NCBI GenBank assembly: GCA_005777235.1
Contig: SXND01000118.1
Span: forward strand, 1 to 40,350
Length of the DNA: 40,350 nucleotides
Reading direction: 5' to 3'
Origin: Pseudomonadota bacterium
GTDB lineage: Bacteria; Tectomicrobia; Entotheonellia; Entotheonellales; Entotheonellaceae
Notes under the pieces: generated by a model
What the model was told of the DNA's origin: nothing
Databases searched by the model: none
Seen by the model: the letters and a program-made list of their open reading frames with translations, nothing else
Translations under genes and position numbers: made by a program
Part shown: positions 1-9,476 of the stretch, piece by piece
Layout of the letters: every line of letters begins with the position of its first letter
Position numbering within the stretch: position 1 is the first letter of the stretch

Positions 1-525
1 CGCGATACCCGACGAGCCGTTGAACAGTAAGTTGGGAATAGCTGAGGGCAAGACGACAGGTTCGTCGCGAGTGCCGTCATAATTGGGGGCATAATCGACC
101 GTGTTCTTGGCAATATCGCGTAGCATGTCTTCACCGATGCGGGTCATGCGCGCCTCGGTGTAGCGCATGGCGGCGGGCGGATCCCCGTCAATGGAGCCAA
201 AATTGCCCTGGCCGTCCACGAGGGGATAGCGCAGCGAGAAGTCTTGAGCCATGCGCACCAGGGACGGATACACCACCCCTTCGCCGTGGGGATGATAGTT
301 TCCACTGACATCTCCGGCGATTTTGGCGCACTTACGATAGGCCCGTGCCGCGGTGAGATTCAAATCACGTAAGGTGACGAGAATGCGGCGGTGGACGGGT
401 TTGAGCCCATCGCGCACGTCGGGCAGGGCGCGGCTAATAATTACCGACATGGCGTAATCCATGAAGGATGTCCGTAGTTCCTCGCTGATGTCGATAGGCA
501 CCGGATGTTCGTGTTGAATCGCCAT
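1..525 (-). CDS. gyrA: DNA gyrase subunit A, N-terminal part (cut by window edge)
   Basis: These are the first 175 residues of the gyrase A subunit, which cuts and rejoins DNA to introduce negative supercoils with GyrB. The start ([16 protein letters not shown]) follows a GAGGTGAG ribosome site. The winged-helix domain is clear: [13 protein letters not shown] near residues 37-49, HPHGEG at 78-83, and AAMRYTE at 118-124, with the catalytic tyrosine at position 122 as in E. coli numbering. The quinolone-pocket positions are Gly83 and Pro87 where most bacteria have Ser and Asp/Glu. It lies 51 bp after gyrB on the same strand, so co-transcription is likely. The rest of the gene lies beyond position 1. 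Confidence 0.97.
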   Translation of the reverse strand, partial: MAIQHEHPVPIDISEELRTSFMDYAMSVIISRALPDVRDGLKPVHRRILVTLRDLNLTAARAYRKCAKIAGDVSGNYHPHGEGVVYPSLVRMAQDFSLRYPLVDGQGNFGSIDGDPPAAMRYTEARMTRIGEDMLRDIAKNTVDYAPNYDGTRDEPVVLPSAIPNLLFNGSSGIA

Positions 526-576
526 AGAAATACTCACCTCTCAGTCGCAAAAATACGCTGGGTTGTCATACGTGTG

Positions 577-2985
<2,409 letters not shown>

Positions 2986-3006
2986 TCATTCTCTTTCGTT
3001 GCGGCG

Positions 3007-4197
3007 TTAGCAGACATCACACCGAGCGTGCTGCGGGGTCGGCCCCGGGCGCAACTCGGCTTGGCCATTATGCTGGCGCACCTGGAAGGACGGAAAATCC
3101 CTGAGGTGTTGCGACCATATTCGGTGGTCAATATCAGTAATAAATACTTGAAAATCATGGGATTGGAGAAAGCCGAACACGATGTGACGGTTGCGCTCGT
3201 CGAGTTCGGAGACGACATCGTCGAGTAAAACGACAGGCTGGTGCCCGTGCCGCTGTTGAATCGCTAAGGCGAGTGCGGCAATGAGCAGAAAGGCGCTGAG
3301 ACGCTGCTCGCCCTGGGACGCCGAGCTGCGGGCTTCGCGGCCGCGATAATAGATGGCGATGTCATCACGCTGGGGGCCGAACAAGGTTTGCCCGAGGGCC
3401 ATTTCCCCGCGTTGCAGGCGCTGGGCCTCCGCATACAAACGCTCGCGGAGTTGGGGGGCATGCGGGAGGGATGCCAACAGCAGGTCAGATACCTCAGGCG
3501 TGCAATGCGCTAACACGGCTGGACGATAGGCCAGCGTCAGGAGGCCAATATCTGTCCCCAAACTTTTGCACAGGGTGGCGAGCGTCTGGTTCATGACCGT
3601 GACGTGCTCCTGACGCGCTGCGGTAATCTGCAGCGCCACGTTGATAAAACGCTCGGTCCAGACCTCCAACGTGGGATTCCCAGGGCCAGTCGCGCTACGC
3701 AACAGGGCATTACGTTGTTTCAAGGCTCGCTGGCAGTCGAGACTGGTTTGCACAAAAGCCGGGTGCAGACTCGCAATACCACGGTCAATCAGTAGGCGCC
3801 GACCGGCGGGGCCACCTTTGAGGACGTTGAGCGTGCCGGGATGAAACGCCACCGCTGCAAAGTAGGTGGCGAATTTGTATGCTTCCCTGGTGGCCTTGCC
3901 ATTGATGAGTAGACGGCGTCCATGGGGCGACAGCGCAATAGCCAGCTCACTTTGGCGCTGCGTCTCCGGCGCCGTGATGAGGGCATCCACGCGGCACTGC
4001 GTTGTGCCCCAACCTTGGAGCTCTTCGCGTTTGGTTGTCCGAAAAGAGGTCTGGTTGGCCAAAAAGTACATCGCCTCTAACAGATTGGTTTTCCCACTGC
4101 CATTGGCACCTGTAATGTACGCCCCGGCAGCGGGGAACGTTACGGTCATGTCTCGATAGTTCCGAAAACCTCGGAGCGTCAAACGGTCAATGCGCAT
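3007..4197 (-). CDS. recF: DNA replication and repair protein RecF
   Basis: 396-residue SMC-like ATPase that helps load RecA at single-strand gaps, with RecO and RecR. Walker A is GANGSGKT at residues 30-37. The ABC-type signature SQGEQR and the Walker B VVLLDDVVSELD are in the C-terminal third. I chose the ATG at 4197 (MRIDRLTLRGFRNY) because it matches the conserved RecF N-terminus and has a GGTGAG ribosome site; the frame stays open 47 codons further upstream, but that stretch overlaps dnaN and looks non-coding. It lies 37 bp after dnaN. The C-terminal tail (about PGPTPQHARCDVC) is not a family feature. Confidence 0.96.
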   Translation of the reverse strand: MRIDRLTLRGFRNYRDMTVTFPAAGAYITGANGSGKTNLLEAMYFLANQTSFRTTKREELQGWGTTQCRVDALITAPETQRQSELAIALSPHGRRLLINGKATREAYKFATYFAAVAFHPGTLNVLKGGPAGRRLLIDRGIASLHPAFVQTSLDCQRALKQRNALLRSATGPGNPTLEVWTERFINVALQITAARQEHVTVMNQTLATLCKSLGTDIGLLTLAYRPAVLAHCTPEVSDLLLASLPHAPQLRERLYAEAQRLQRGEMALGQTLFGPQRDDIAIYYRGREARSSASQGEQRLSAFLLIAALALAIQQRHGHQPVVLLDDVVSELDERNRHIVFGFLQSHDFQVFITDIDHRIWSQHLRDFPSFQVRQHNGQAELRPGPTPQHARCDVC

Positions 4198-4234
4198 CGG
4201 TTGCCTCACCGTTCCCTTCCCTGGCTGCGCGACT

Positions 4235-5344
4235 TCAGACCCGCATGGGCATGATGACAAAGAAATACTGCTCCCCGTTGAGCGGGCGGAGGATGCCTGG
4301 ACTGAGCGGATCGTTGAGTTCGAGGGCCAGGTGCTCATCTGTGGTCACCGCGAGGGCTTCGAGCAGATACCGGGCGTTAAAACCCATCACCATGGCTTCG
4401 CCTTCATACTCGGCAGGAATTTCCTCGCTCGCCTCGCCCATCTCTGGTGTGTTGGAGTGTAAGGTCAACGTGTCGGGGGCGAAGTCGATACGCACGGGTT
4501 TGGTTTTCTCATTGGACAGGAGTGAGACGCGGCGGAGGGCCCGCGTGAAACGTTGATGATCGACTGTGGCACGTCGTTGAAAGCTTTTGGGCACCACACC
4601 CTCAAAGTTGGGAAATTGTCCTTCAATGAGACCCGTCACTAGCGTTGAGCGGCCTTTCCGAAACACCAGATGATGCTGTAAGGAGGCTATTTCGATTACT
4701 GGGTTTTTGTCGTCGCCGTCTGGCAGCAAACGGCTGACTTCTTCCAAGGCTTTGCGGGGGACAATCACGCGCAGATCTTGGCCAAAGGCGATGGGACGGC
4801 GTGTGTGCGCCAGACGGTGGCCATCGGTGGCTACCATGACCATCTCTGTGCCGTTACAGGTCATGAGCACGCCGCCAAGGGCATGACGCGTTTCATCGCG
4901 GGAGGTCGCAAACAGAGTTTGGCGAATCATCTGTTCCAGCACCCCGCTTTCCAGCGCTGAGAACTCCGCCTCCTCCATGGGCGGGAGCGTAGGATACTCT
5001 TCGGCGGGGAGGCAGGGGACTTTGAAGGTTACGGAACCAGCGGTGATATGCGCCCATCCTTGCTGCTCGATGGTGAGGGTCACTTCCACCCCGGCAGGTA
5101 ACTCCCGGATAATATCGTAGGTCTTCCGGGCCGGGAGAGTTGCTATACCCGCTTGCTGGACGGTGGTCTCCAGGTAGCCCTTGTAGCTTAACTCGATGTC
5201 AGTAGCATGGATGATGGCTTCCCCACTCTCATGGGCGGTCAGGAGAAAATGGGAGAGAATGGGCAACGTGTTCTTTTTTTCCACGATACCTTGGATTCTT
5301 TGCAAGCCACGGACCAAAATATCCTGACTGATGACCAGATGCAT
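4235..5344 (-). CDS. dnaN: DNA polymerase III beta subunit (sliding clamp)
   Basis: 369-residue ring-forming clamp that tethers DNA polymerase III to DNA. The length is that of a typical three-domain DnaN. The N-terminus (KKNTLPILSHFLL) and the C-terminal PMR motif (ends MPMRV) are family hallmarks. The ATG is preceded by AGGAG at about 8 bases. It follows the putative origin and precedes recF by 37 bp. A separate promoter is not obvious; transcription may read in from dnaA or from a start inside the origin region. Confidence 0.98.
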   Translation of the reverse strand: MHLVISQDILVRGLQRIQGIVEKKNTLPILSHFLLTAHESGEAIIHATDIELSYKGYLETTVQQAGIATLPARKTYDIIRELPAGVEVTLTIEQQGWAHITAGSVTFKVPCLPAEEYPTLPPMEEAEFSALESGVLEQMIRQTLFATSRDETRHALGGVLMTCNGTEMVMVATDGHRLAHTRRPIAFGQDLRVIVPRKALEEVSRLLPDGDDKNPVIEIASLQHHLVFRKGRSTLVTGLIEGQFPNFEGVVPKSFQRRATVDHQRFTRALRRVSLLSNEKTKPVRIDFAPDTLTLHSNTPEMGEASEEIPAEYEGEAMVMGFNARYLLEALAVTTDEHLALELNDPLSPGILRPLNGEQYFFVIMPMRV

Positions 5345-5447
5345 AATTAATAACTCCTGTTATCTAGAAGAAAGAAATAGCAGTAGGAGTAAGGGATGTT
5401 CATAAGTGCAAAAATGGTATAACTCCAAATTTTCCAGTTGTTTACGT

Positions 5448-5456
5448 TGTGGAAAA
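5448..5456 (-). promoter_or_regulatory. DnaA box, one mismatch
   Basis: Reads TTTTCCACA on the minus strand, one base from consensus TTATCCACA, and belongs to the origin cluster. Confidence 0.6.
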
Positions 5457-5478
5457 GCTGTGGAATGTTGTGCACATT

Positions 5479-5487
5479 TTATCCACA
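5479..5487 (+). promoter_or_regulatory. DnaA box, perfect
   Basis: Exact TTATCCACA on the plus strand in the middle of the dnaN-dnaA gap. Confidence 0.8.
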
Positions 5488-5507
5488 GGGAACAATTACA
5501 CCCAGCC

Positions 5508-5516
5508 TGTGGATAA
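5508..5516 (-). promoter_or_regulatory. DnaA box, perfect, inverted
   Basis: Exact TTATCCACA on the minus strand, 20 bp from the preceding plus-strand box, so the two face each other. Confidence 0.8.
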
Positions 5517-5527
5517 CTTCTGTGAAC

Positions 5528-5536
5528 TTTTCCACA
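5528..5536 (+). promoter_or_regulatory. DnaA box, one mismatch, next to dnaA stop
   Basis: TTTTCCACA on the plus strand ending one base before the dnaA stop codon. Confidence 0.6.
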
Positions 5537-5537
5537 G

Positions 5538-6542
5538 CTACGCTTTGAGCCTCTGGCGGACCTCCCGCAGCACACGCGCCACGCGGTCATCGGTTTCTTC
5601 TGTCCGCAAAATGGTGTTAGCGGCATGCAGGACAGTCGTATACTTGCGGCCACCAAACTGCTTCCCAATGTCGCCCAGAGAAGCCTCGGTGAGTTCACGG
5701 CAGAGAAACATCGCGATCTGTCTGGGGAAAACGAGCGCCTGCTGACGCCGTTTTGAGCGTAACGCACTCGTGGTGACGTCGAAATAGGTCGCAACCGCTT
5801 GCTGAATACGGGACACCGTGATAGCGTGTGCCTGTTCGGCGGCCATCTGGTCGAAGACTTGCGCTGCCAGCGTGCTATCGAAAGGCTGCCCAGACAAGGA
5901 GGCGTAGGTCACAATACGGCTGAAGCATTGTTCCAGAGCATGTCCGTGCTGGTGGACGTGCTGGGCAATGACCCGGGCTACCTCGGGTGGCAGGAGGATG
6001 CCATAGGCCGCAGCTTTCTGCGCCAAGATGGCGAGGCGCGTGTCGAGTTCGGGAGGCTCTAAAGGGGCGCTGAGACCCGCGACCAGGCGTGAGCGCAAGC
6101 GCGTGGCCAGTGGCGCGAGCTCCCGTGGGGCGTGCGCACTCGCGAGCACGATTTGTTTCTTGGCGGCATACAAGGCATCAAAGACGTGGAGAAAGGCTTC
6201 CTGGGTCTGCGGGCGCCCTGCCATACAGTGCACATCATCGACGAGCAAGACGTCGGCCTGGCGATAGTGCTGCTGAAAGGCAGGCATGCGGGCATGCTGT
6301 AAGGCCTGCAGCAGGTCACGCATAAAATGTTCGGCCTCGAGGTAGACGACACGCCACGTCGTATGATGTTGCATGATATACTGGGCAATAGCGTGTAAAA
6401 GATGGGTCTTGCCGACGCCTGGCCCCCCATACAGGAGCAGCGGATTATACGACGCCGTTGGGGTCTGCGCGACGGCTAGGGCCGCCGCATGGGCGAACTG
6501 GTTTGACGACCCCACCGCAAAATTGGTAAATGTGTAGTCCAT
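5538..6542 (-). CDS. dnaA: Replication initiator DnaA, short form lacking domains I and II
   Basis: 334-residue DnaA; the usual length is about 440-470. It begins (MDYTFTNFAVGSSNQFAHAAA) exactly where AAA+ domain III normally starts. Walker A is GGPGVGKT at 39-46, Walker B VLLVDD at 98-103, and the arginine-finger region is TRLRSR near 147-152. Domain IV starts near 240, with the basic loop SKRRQQ at 263-268 and recognition motif GGRKYTTVLHA at 297-307. The last has Lys-Tyr where almost all DnaA proteins have Asp-His. The frame stays open to a TTG at 6686, but that TTG is itself the -35 of a likely promoter and the extra 48 residues do not resemble domain I; no other frame before rpmH encodes it. 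The chosen ATG lacks a clear ribosome site. A divergent paralogue with a full DnaA elsewhere cannot be excluded. Confidence 0.92.
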   Translation of the reverse strand: MDYTFTNFAVGSSNQFAHAAALAVAQTPTASYNPLLLYGGPGVGKTHLLHAIAQYIMQHHTTWRVVYLEAEHFMRDLLQALQHARMPAFQQHYRQADVLLVDDVHCMAGRPQTQEAFLHVFDALYAAKKQIVLASAHAPRELAPLATRLRSRLVAGLSAPLEPPELDTRLAILAQKAAAYGILLPPEVARVIAQHVHQHGHALEQCFSRIVTYASLSGQPFDSTLAAQVFDQMAAEQAHAITVSRIQQAVATYFDVTTSALRSKRRQQALVFPRQIAMFLCRELTEASLGDIGKQFGGRKYTTVLHAANTILRTEETDDRVARVLREVRQRLKA

Positions 6543-6601
6543 CGTGTCGGGAAACCATGTGTATGTGCCGTGGAAAATGCACGCAGAGAAGACTATGAGC
6601 T

Positions 6602-6635
6602 GAGAGGGTTTCTGGGACGACAGAACGACCCTCTC
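6602..6635 (-). promoter_or_regulatory. Stem-loop in the dnaA leader
   Basis: Arms GAGAGGGT/ACCCTCTC (8 bp) continue into TTCTG/CAGAA (5 bp) across a two-base bulge, with a six-base loop. It sits between the proposed dnaA promoter and start codon, so it would lie in the dnaA 5' leader. There is no T-tract in either direction, which argues against a simple terminator. Role unknown. Confidence 0.5.
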
Positions 6636-6657
6636 CGCATCTGTTTTACAATGGCTA

Positions 6658-6686
6658 ATTATAGCAAAATTGCGGACTTTCAGCAA
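6658..6686 (-). promoter_or_regulatory. dnaA promoter (sigma-70 type, extended -10)
   Basis: Minus strand: -35 TTGCTG at 6681-6686, 17-base spacer, perfect -10 TATAAT at 6658-6663 preceded by TGC (extended -10). The start would be near 6651, giving a leader of about 110 bases before the dnaA ATG. Confidence 0.65.
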
Positions 6687-6715
6687 TGAGCTGGGTACGC
6701 TACTCGGGACGTCAC

Positions 6716-6748
6716 TTGACAGCGCTGAGGTGAGGTGTTACGCTCACC
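6716..6748 (+). promoter_or_regulatory. rpmH operon promoter with overlapping inverted repeat
   Basis: Perfect -35 TTGACA (6716-6721), 17-base spacer, -10 TACGCT (6739-6744) preceded by TGT. An inverted repeat GGTGAG/CTCACC (6729-6734, 6743-6748) spans the -10 and could be an operator. The expected leader is about 80 bases before rpmH. Confidence 0.55.
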
Positions 6749-6830
6749 AGCTCCGAAGAAATAGAACATAGTTTGCCTTCAGGGTGCACGCGCGGTGTGT
6801 GTCGCTACTGCTGGCTATGGAGTGTAAGGT

Positions 6831-6983
6831 ATGAAGAGGACTTATCAGCCAAAAAGAGTCAAGCGCCTGCGGAAGCACGGGTTTCGGGCGCGCATGGCCA
6901 CCCGTGATGGGCGTCAGGTGTTAAAGCGGCGCCGGCTCAAAGGTCGCCAGCGCTTGACCGTGGGCCCCAGCCGGAATGACTAG
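6831..6983 (+). CDS. rpmH: 50S ribosomal protein L34
   Basis: 50-residue, very basic protein beginning [21 protein letters not shown], followed by [21 protein letters not shown]: the L34 signature along its whole length. It is a structural protein of the large ribosomal subunit near the exit tunnel. A few residues (TVGPSRND) extend past the usual 44-47 residue length. It opens the rpmH-rnpA-yidD-yidC cluster, is divergent from dnaA, and ends 14 bp before rnpA. Confidence 0.97.
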   Translation: MKRTYQPKRVKRLRKHGFRARMATRDGRQVLKRRRLKGRQRLTVGPSRND

Positions 6984-6997
6984 GGGAGAGAGGCAGC

Positions 6998-7351
6998 ATG
7001 GGCGATCAGCGCCTACGCCCCGTGGAGCGTTTGCACTGTCCGCGGGCGTTTCAGCGTGTGTTTTCACAGGGTGAAAAACTCGTAGGTGCCCTCTTTATCC
7101 TCTATGTGTTACCGACAACGGAATCCCACTCACGTCTGGGCATGGCCGTCTCCAAACGTCTTGGCAACGCCGTGGTGCGTAATCGCATAAAACGTTGTCT
7201 GCGGGAGATGTTTCGGCTGCAGAAGGTGCTGCTGCTCGTGCCATGTGACGTGGTCTGTGTGGCCCGTCGTGAGGCCGTGGGCATGCCCTACATCCGTTAT
7301 GCCCAACAATTCCTCACATTGTTGCAGCGCTGCCAGGGTCTGGGGCACTAG
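6998..7351 (+). CDS. rnpA: Ribonuclease P protein component
   Basis: 117-residue basic protein that binds the RNase P RNA and helps trim tRNA 5' leaders. The family motif AVSKRLGNAVVRNRIKRCLREMFR sits near residues 49-72, preceded by the conserved SRLGM. An AGGGGAGAGAGG ribosome site lies just before the ATG. It follows rpmH by 14 bp and precedes yidD by 18 bp, the usual arrangement. Confidence 0.96.
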   Translation: MGDQRLRPVERLHCPRAFQRVFSQGEKLVGALFILYVLPTTESHSRLGMAVSKRLGNAVVRNRIKRCLREMFRLQKVLLLVPCDVVCVARREAVGMPYIRYAQQFLTLLQRCQGLGH

Positions 7352-7369
7352 GGGAAGGACGCGCGCGGA

Positions 7370-7621
7370 ATGGGGATGTGCACGCGGCTCTTACTCGCGT
7401 TTCTACGTGGTTATCAACACTACCTTTCCCCATGTCTGCCTCCTATGTGTCGTTTTTATCCCACGTGTTCGACGTATGCCATACACGCCATCGCATGTTA
7501 TGGTCCGGTCCGTGGTCTTAGGAAGGCGTGCTGGCGTCTCCTGCGGTGCCATCCGTGGTCACGCGGGGGCGTCGATTGGCCCACCCCGGCTGGCGACCGC
7601 GCCCGGCAGGGCCATGCCTAA
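7370..7621 (+). CDS. yidD: Membrane protein insertion efficiency factor YidD
   Basis: 83-residue YidD, a small membrane-associated protein that assists YidC-dependent insertion. The motifs are GYQHYLSP, CRFYPTCSTYA and RCHPWSRGGVDW, in the expected order. An N-terminal hydrophobic/amphipathic stretch (LLLAFLRGYQ) fits membrane association. An ATG six bases downstream (7376) is an alternative start; GGGGAAGG favours 7370. It lies between rnpA and yidC. Confidence 0.93.
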   Translation: MGMCTRLLLAFLRGYQHYLSPCLPPMCRFYPTCSTYAIHAIACYGPVRGLRKACWRLLRCHPWSRGGVDWPTPAGDRARQGHA

Positions 7622-7780
7622 GGGCCTATCCCGGCAGGCTCGCTCTCGGCCCGTCTGCGTTGTCGGAGAGAGGCTCTCAGGTGACAGGCCGGGCACGTGT
7701 GTCGTATTCAGTGCAGTGTACAACTGTACCATGGTTTTCTCTACCGCATACAGAGCGGCAGTCCCCACGCTGGAGATTTT

Positions 7781-9472
7781 ATGGAGAAGCGAGCCGTTCT
7801 AGCTATTGTGCTATCCCTCGTTGTGGTGGTGCTTTGGTCGATATTGTTTGCGCCGGGGCCCCCGCCACCTGATGAGCCCCCTGACACGGTATCGCCGGCG
7901 GGCCCAGCGCGTCCGGCTCTCCCGACCCCGCAGGCCACCGCAGACGCTACGTCCGGGAGTCCAGTCACTGGCACGCCGCCTAGCCCGACGGTGTCGGTGC
8001 AAGTGCCGGAAACCCTGGTGACCATTGACACCGGGGTGGCGCAGGTCATGCTGGCGAGCCAGGGCGCGAACGTCAAAGCGGTGCACCTGAGCGGCTATAA
8101 GACGACCCTCATGCCAGGGGCTCCTCCAGTAGAAATTGCCCCAGTGCCTGGGGCCGCCACGCTGCCCTTGACGGCGGAAATCCACCTGGCCGAGCGTGTT
8201 ATCTCGCTTGGGCGGGTCGCATTCACACCCTCGCAGACCGCCTTACACCTCTCGCCCAGTCACCAGGAAGGCTCGATAGCGTTTCGTGGGGAGCTGGAGG
8301 ATGGACGGACCGTCCACCGTCTGTATCGCTTCCGCCATGGGGAGTATACGTTTGAAGTCAGTACCTGGGTCGAAGGCTGGCAGCTCCCCCCTGGGAGCAG
8401 CATGTTCGTCCTGTGGGGCCCCGGCTTGCTCCGTCCCGACGATGAGGGACGCCAGGGGCAGACCGCCGAACACCCCCGCAGTTACGTCAATGGCAAAGTC
8501 TTCGATGAAGTGCCGGCCAAAGCTGGCGAGCGCAAATTCCACCAGGGGCAAGTCGCCTGGACGGCCCTCTCTGATACCTATTTCACCGCGGCCCTCATAT
8601 CCAAGGAACCTCTGGGGGATGCGCTGCTCGCCCGCCGCCTTGAGGGCGAGGGGGAGCCGCTGACCATTGGCCTGCGCACCCCTCTCACGGCTGACAAGAC
8701 CAGGCAGACGGTGCGGGTCTATGTCGGGCCGAAAGACCAGTCTCTGCTCGTGGCCGCCGAGCCATCCCTCGACAAGGTGATCGACTTGGGGTTTTTTTCG
8801 CCCCTAGCACGCCCGATGTTGCAATTCCTGCGCTTTCTCCGTAGCGTGGTGCATAATTATGGCCTGACGATTATTCTGGCCACCATCTCCATAAAAGTGG
8901 TCTTCTGGCCTTTGACCCAAACCAGCGCCAAGTCCATGCAGGCCATGCAAAAGCTCCAGCCCAAGCTCAAGGAACTGCAAGCACGTTATAAAGACGACCG
9001 CCAAGCCCTCAATCGCGAGATGATGCAGATCTACCGCGACAACAAGGTGAATCCCATGGGCGGCTGTCTGCCCATGGTGCTGCAGATCCCCGTCTTTTTT
9101 GCCTTTTACAATGCGCTGCTGTATGCCATTGAGCTGCGCCATGCGCCCTTTGTCTGCTGGCAGACAGAAGTGTGGTGGATTGGGCGCGGCATCTGCGATC
9201 TGTCCGTGTATGATCCGTCGTATATCACGCCGGTGCTGATGGGTGTGACCATGTTTTTCCAGCAGAAGATGACGCCGACCACTGGCGATCCCACCCAGGC
9301 CAAAATCATGCAGTTTATGCCGCTGATGTTTCTGATGTTTTTCCTCCAAGCCCCCGCAGGACTGGTGATTTACTGGCTGGTGAATAACATCTTGAGCATT
9401 GGGCAGCAGATGCTGGTCAACCGGATGTACACCCCGGCAACGGCACAAACGCCCGCGCTCGGGAAAGGGTAA
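7781..9472 (+). CDS. yidC: Membrane protein insertase YidC
   Basis: 563-residue YidC/Oxa1 insertase of the long Gram-negative type, which points to an outer membrane. TM1 is at residues about 5-23 (AVLAIVLSLVVVVLWSILF), followed by a Pro-rich linker and a periplasmic beta domain to about 330. The conserved five-TM core follows, with NYGLTIILATISIKVVFWPLT, the cytoplasmic coil around KLQPKLKELQARYKDDRQALNREMMQ split over two helices, and GGCLPMVLQIPVFFAFYNAL. The ATG at 7781 has GGAG upstream; the open frame before it is not conserved. The stop is 4 bp before mnmE. A 159-bp gap separates it from yidD and holds a GTACA-AC-TGTAC palindrome at 7718-7729. Confidence 0.96.
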   Translation: MEKRAVLAIVLSLVVVVLWSILFAPGPPPPDEPPDTVSPAGPARPALPTPQATADATSGSPVTGTPPSPTVSVQVPETLVTIDTGVAQVMLASQGANVKAVHLSGYKTTLMPGAPPVEIAPVPGAATLPLTAEIHLAERVISLGRVAFTPSQTALHLSPSHQEGSIAFRGELEDGRTVHRLYRFRHGEYTFEVSTWVEGWQLPPGSSMFVLWGPGLLRPDDEGRQGQTAEHPRSYVNGKVFDEVPAKAGERKFHQGQVAWTALSDTYFTAALISKEPLGDALLARRLEGEGEPLTIGLRTPLTADKTRQTVRVYVGPKDQSLLVAAEPSLDKVIDLGFFSPLARPMLQFLRFLRSVVHNYGLTIILATISIKVVFWPLTQTSAKSMQAMQKLQPKLKELQARYKDDRQALNREMMQIYRDNKVNPMGGCLPMVLQIPVFFAFYNALLYAIELRHAPFVCWQTEVWWIGRGICDLSVYDPSYITPVLMGVTMFFQQKMTPTTGDPTQAKIMQFMPLMFLMFFLQAPAGLVIYWLVNNILSIGQQMLVNRMYTPATAQTPALGKG

Positions 9473-9476
9473 ACGG

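Larger units (their letters stand above)
5345..5537. other. Putative chromosomal replication origin (oriC)
   Basis: This non-coding gap between dnaN and dnaA holds two perfect DnaA boxes (TTATCCACA), two single-mismatch boxes (TTTTCCACA) and at least one weaker one (5397-5405) on both strands. The dnaN side (5345-5440) is A/T-rich with a purine-rich stretch around 5366-5395 and could be the unwinding element. Clusters of this kind next to dnaA are the standard signature of bacterial oriC, and the surrounding gene order agrees. The dnaA-rpmH gap holds at most one weak box (6569-6577), so the main box cluster is here. Confidence 0.8.

Noticed and set aside
4198..4338. 47-codon N-terminal extension of recF
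   Set aside because: Overlaps dnaN coding sequence and lies before the conserved RecF start.
6543..6686. 48-codon N-terminal extension of dnaA from a TTG
   Set aside because: The TTG lies in the -35 of a strong promoter; the residues do not resemble domain I.
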